DNA of 7,175 nucleotides from Bacteroidales bacterium. GTDB taxonomy: Bacteria > Bacteroidota > Bacteroidia > Bacteroidales > GCA-2711565. Under the pieces are notes generated by a model. That model made no database searches. It saw only the letters and a list, made by a program, of their open reading frames with translations, and was not told the DNA's origin. The stretch lies in the NCBI GenBank assembly GCA_029938505.1, contig JAOZUV010000100.1:1-7175 (forward strand). The letters run 5' to 3'. The translations under genes were made by a program, and so were the position numbers. This document shows positions 5,175 through 7,175 of this stretch, piece after piece; position 1 is the stretch's first letter, and each line of letters opens with the position of its first letter.

Positions 5175-6380
5175 ATGAAAATTTTAGTGTTAAATTGTGG
5201 CAGTTCTTCTATTAAATATCAATTATTTAATATTGAGAATGAAGAAGTATTAGCTAAAGGTGTTATTGAGAAAATAGGCTCAAGTGATTCTATTATTAAA
5301 AATAAACGTAATGATGGGGATGTTGTTAAATTGGTTGAGAATATTGCTGATCATCAAGTTGGGATCAAAAAAGCACTTGATATTCTTACCAGTGAAGAAC
5401 ATGGAAGCCTTAAATCTTTGGATGAAATTTCAGCGGTTGGTCATCGTGTGGTTCATGGTTCCGAAACCTTTAATTCTAGTGTAAGAATTACAGATGAGGT
5501 AATTGCCAAAATGGAGGAGTGTATTGATCTTGCTCCATTGCATAATCCACCAAATCTTGTTGGTATTAATAGTATTAAAGCGATACTTCCTAAGGTTCCT
5601 CAATGTGGTGTGTTTGATACTGCTTTTCACCAAAGCATGCCCGCTTATTCTTATATGTATGCGTTGCCTTACGAGATGTATGAAAAACATGGTGTTCGTC
5701 GTTATGGTTTTCATGGTACAAGTCATCGTTATGTTTCGCAACGTGCTTGCGAAATTTTGGGTGTTGATTTTGAAAACTCAAAAATCATTACTTGTCACTT
5801 AGGGAATGGTGCTTCCATTGCCGCTATTAAAAATGGTAAATCAATGGATACTTCCATGGGCTTAACTCCTGTTGAAGGTTTGATGATGGGAACACGAAGC
5901 GGGGATCTTGATTTAGGTGCTTTATTCTATATTATGAATAAAGAAAACTTAGATGTGAATGGAGCAAATAATTTAATCAATAAACAAAGTGGTGTTCTAG
6001 GAATTTCTGGTGTGTCGATGGATATGCGTGAGGTTGAAGAGGCTGCTGCTAAAGGAAATGAACGTGCTATTCTTGCATTGAAAATGTATCATTATAGGGT
6101 TAAAAAATATATTGGTGCTTATACCGCTGCTATGGGTGGTGTTGATATTCTTGTTTTCACAGGAGGAATAGGTGAAAATGGACCAGAAACCAGAGAGGAA
6201 ATTTTGAAAAATTTTGAATTCTTAGGATTGGAATTTGATGCAGAGGCAAATGCTGGAAATAGAGGTAATGAGGTGATAATTTCTAAAGAAAATTCTAAAG
6301 TAATAGCTATAGTAATTCCAACGGATGAAGAGTTAGTGATTGCTCAGGATACGTATAAAATTATTAAAGGTGAACTTTAA
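5175..6380 (+). CDS. ackA: Acetate kinase
   Basis: AckA interconverts acetyl phosphate + ADP and acetate + ATP in the cytoplasm, giving substrate-level ATP during fermentation when paired with phosphotransacetylase. The 401-residue length is typical. Family residues are in place at essentially the Methanosarcina numbering: N7 in NCGSSS (7-12), R91 in GHRVVHG (89-95), D148 in FDTAFH (147-152), H180 in YGFHGTSH (177-184), HLGNGAS (208-214), R241 in GTRSGDLD (239-246), FTGGIGENG (328-336) and E385 in PTDEEL (382-387). Nothing is missing. The ATG follows an A-rich leader with no Shine-Dalgarno sequence, as is usual in Bacteroidota. It stands alone between a 514-bp upstream spacer and a strong terminator, so it appears monocistronic, with no pta in the window. 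Confidence 0.99.
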   Translation: MKILVLNCGSSSIKYQLFNIENEEVLAKGVIEKIGSSDSIIKNKRNDGDVVKLVENIADHQVGIKKALDILTSEEHGSLKSLDEISAVGHRVVHGSETFNSSVRITDEVIAKMEECIDLAPLHNPPNLVGINSIKAILPKVPQCGVFDTAFHQSMPAYSYMYALPYEMYEKHGVRRYGFHGTSHRYVSQRACEILGVDFENSKIITCHLGNGASIAAIKNGKSMDTSMGLTPVEGLMMGTRSGDLDLGALFYIMNKENLDVNGANNLINKQSGVLGISGVSMDMREVEEAAAKGNERAILALKMYHYRVKKYIGAYTAAMGGVDILVFTGGIGENGPETREEILKNFEFLGLEFDAEANAGNRGNEVIISKENSKVIAIVIPTDEELVIAQDTYKIIKGEL

Positions 6381-6397
6381 TATAAGCCTATAAATTT

Positions 6398-6439
6398 AAA
6401 GAGCAGCTTGCAATTTATTTGTGAGCTGCTCTTTCTTTT
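6398..6439 (+). terminator. Rho-independent terminator of ackA
   Basis: AAAGAGCAGCT (6398-6408) pairs perfectly with AGCTGCTCTTT (6424-6434) and is followed by CTTTT. The inner bases TGCAA/TTTGTG can extend the stem with two G.U pairs. It starts 17 nt past the ackA stop and separates ackA from the metal-related genes. Confidence 0.92.
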
Positions 6440-6503
6440 AAAAGCGAATACATTTTATGACCAAGATCAACTTTTTAAGATTTTTAAATTTCAGATAAAG
6501 CTC

Positions 6504-6511
6504 TATCTTTG
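6504..6511 (+). promoter_or_regulatory. -7 promoter box of the metal-related operon
   Basis: TATCTTTG matches TAnnTTTG fully and ends only 5 nt before the ATG at 6517, so the predicted start site falls at or within a base or two of the start codon. Upstream are two TTTTTAA repeats 9 bp apart (6472-6478, 6481-6487), roughly where a -33 element would lie, though there is no TTG. Confidence 0.6.
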
Positions 6512-6516
6512 TAGCG

Positions 6517-6903
6517 ATGATGGTACGAAGACTTATATCAATACTTTTAATTACAATTTATGCAATTATTGTCGGGCATGATTTAATGCCTCATCATTTT
6601 CAAAAATCAGCTTGTCAGATTCATAACCATTCAAACGTAAATTCAGATCGTAACGATTGTGGTCATTCAAATAATTGTTCTTTTCCTTTTCATCAACATA
6701 GCATGAATGGGACAGGAGTTTTCTTGAATACTTCTACGCTTGAATTGAATTTTGATAAACTCAATCTTGCTACAACTGATTTATTTAGTTATGTTGATAT
6801 TGTTCTTTTTGCATATGAGCAAGTAGATGTTGACTTTATACCGCTCCTATATAAGGGACCCGATTTTTCCTCTATTTCTTTTAGAGGGCCTCCTTTAGCG
6901 TAA
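6517..6903 (+). CDS. Small secreted His/Cys-rich protein, probably linked to metal efflux
   Basis: This 128-residue protein starts with a basic-hydrophobic segment (R4-R5, then about 6-20) that reads as a signal peptide or membrane anchor, implying a periplasmic location. A metal-ligand-rich region follows: H21, H26, H27, H36, H38, H50, H59, H61 and C33, C48, C54, including HDLMPHH at 21-27. The C-terminal half has no ligand-rich motif and ends FRGPPLA. Small proteins with HDxxPHH near the N-terminus and RGPP/RAPP at the end are, from memory, common beside heavy-metal efflux genes in Bacteroidota; I do not assert a named family. It lies 79 bp upstream of an RND adaptor on the same strand, suggesting an operon and a role in metal binding or delivery. 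The metal is unknown. The ATGs at 6517 and 6520 are both possible; the promoter position favours leaderless translation. Confidence 0.85.
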   Translation: MMVRRLISILLITIYAIIVGHDLMPHHFQKSACQIHNHSNVNSDRNDCGHSNNCSFPFHQHSMNGTGVFLNTSTLELNFDKLNLATTDLFSYVDIVLFAYEQVDVDFIPLLYKGPDFSSISFRGPPLA

Positions 6904-6910
6904 TTTCCTT

Positions 6911-6948
6911 AGTCTTTATAGAGACTTTAAGAGGCATATTCCTATGCC
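6911..6948 (+). repeat. Two tandem small hairpins between the His-rich gene and the RND adaptor
   Basis: AGTCT (6911-6915) pairs with AGACT (6922-6926), and GGCATA (6933-6938) pairs with TATGCC (6943-6948) around a 4-nt loop. No T-tract follows, so this is not a typical terminator. The pair may affect mRNA stability or the relative expression of the two genes. Confidence 0.45.
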
Positions 6949-6982
6949 CCCATTAGCTATTTACACATTAAGAATATATAGA

Positions 6983-7175
6983 ATGAAAAAATTGATCAGT
7001 TTAATGATTGTCCCCTTGTTTATAATTGCATGCGGACAAACTAAAGAAAATCAACCAGCAGATGCTCATAATCATTCAGTCGATGATGCGCATCAACATG
7101 CAGGAGTGCAACTAACACTTTATGCCGATGGTTATGAAATGTTCACCGAAATGGGTGAAGCCGTTGTGGGTGAGC
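6983..7175 (+). CDS. RND efflux periplasmic adaptor (CusB/CzcB type), N-terminal part, truncated by window edge
   Basis: Only the first 64 codons are visible. They encode a lipoprotein signal peptide (MKKLISLMIV then LFIIAC, lipid-attachment C17), so the mature protein is membrane-anchored in the periplasm. A short His-rich linker follows, with H29, H31, H37 and H39, a possible metal-sensing or metal-capturing tail. Then comes a stretch of the form GVQLTLYADGYEMFTE...VVGE that resembles the start of membrane-fusion proteins of heavy-metal RND pumps in Bacteroidota. Such adaptors link an inner-membrane CusA/CzcA pump to an outer-membrane TolC-like channel; both would be expected downstream. 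The family call rests on a short segment and is inferred. There is no promoter of its own and no Shine-Dalgarno sequence, so cotranscription with the His-rich gene is likely. Confidence 0.8.
   Translation, partial: MKKLISLMIVPLFIIACGQTKENQPADAHNHSVDDAHQHAGVQLTLYADGYEMFTEMGEAVVGE

Noticed and set aside
5284..5802. Several open frames on both strands inside ackA
   Set aside because: All overlap the intact acetate kinase gene in other frames and have biased, unconvincing compositions.

Overview
The window reads as a chromosomal segment of an AT-rich Bacteroidota bacterium, plausibly a marine or anaerobic Bacteroidales relative. The grounds are the protein families, starts without convincing Shine-Dalgarno sequences, and several TAnnTTTG hexamer-type -7 boxes typical of the Bacteroidota housekeeping sigma factor. 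The genus is not determined. No rRNA, tRNA, CRISPR array, insertion sequence or phage gene is visible.

Left part (1-4660, all on the minus strand). Three genes concern acetate and short-chain carboxylates. In transcription order they are: an AMP-forming acetyl-CoA synthetase (acs, 2747-4660); an OFA-family MFS monocarboxylate transporter (1317-2651); and the N-terminal 353 residues of an NDP-forming acyl-CoA synthetase (1-1061) that runs off the window. Intrinsic terminators lie between acs and the transporter (2691-2726) and between the transporter and the synthetase (1189-1220). The synthetase has its own -7 box; the transporter has none that I can see and may depend on read-through from acs.

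Middle (4661-5174). A 514-bp, very AT-rich divergent spacer separates acs from acetate kinase (ackA, 5175-6380, plus strand). It has no convincing gene but is dense in symmetric elements: an 18-bp inverted repeat, a 16-bp palindrome overlapping the candidate ackA -7 box, a hairpin just downstream of that box, and a 15-bp inverted repeat with a 105-nt spacer. This makes it the main regulatory region of the window.

Right part (6398-7175, plus strand). After the strong ackA terminator an unrelated unit begins: a secreted His/Cys-rich small protein (6517-6903), possibly translated from a leaderless mRNA, followed by the lipoprotein N-terminus of an RND efflux periplasmic adaptor (6983 to the window end). 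This looks like the start of a heavy-metal efflux operon.

Together, acs (ATP to AMP + PPi, scavenging), ackA (with a phosphotransacetylase not in this window) and the ADP-forming-type synthetase give three routes between acetate and acetyl-CoA, with a carboxylate transporter beside them. I found no clearly new biological system. The items most worth checking are the acs-ackA spacer, the leaderless metal-operon start, and the possible link between the synthetase and Acs regulation.
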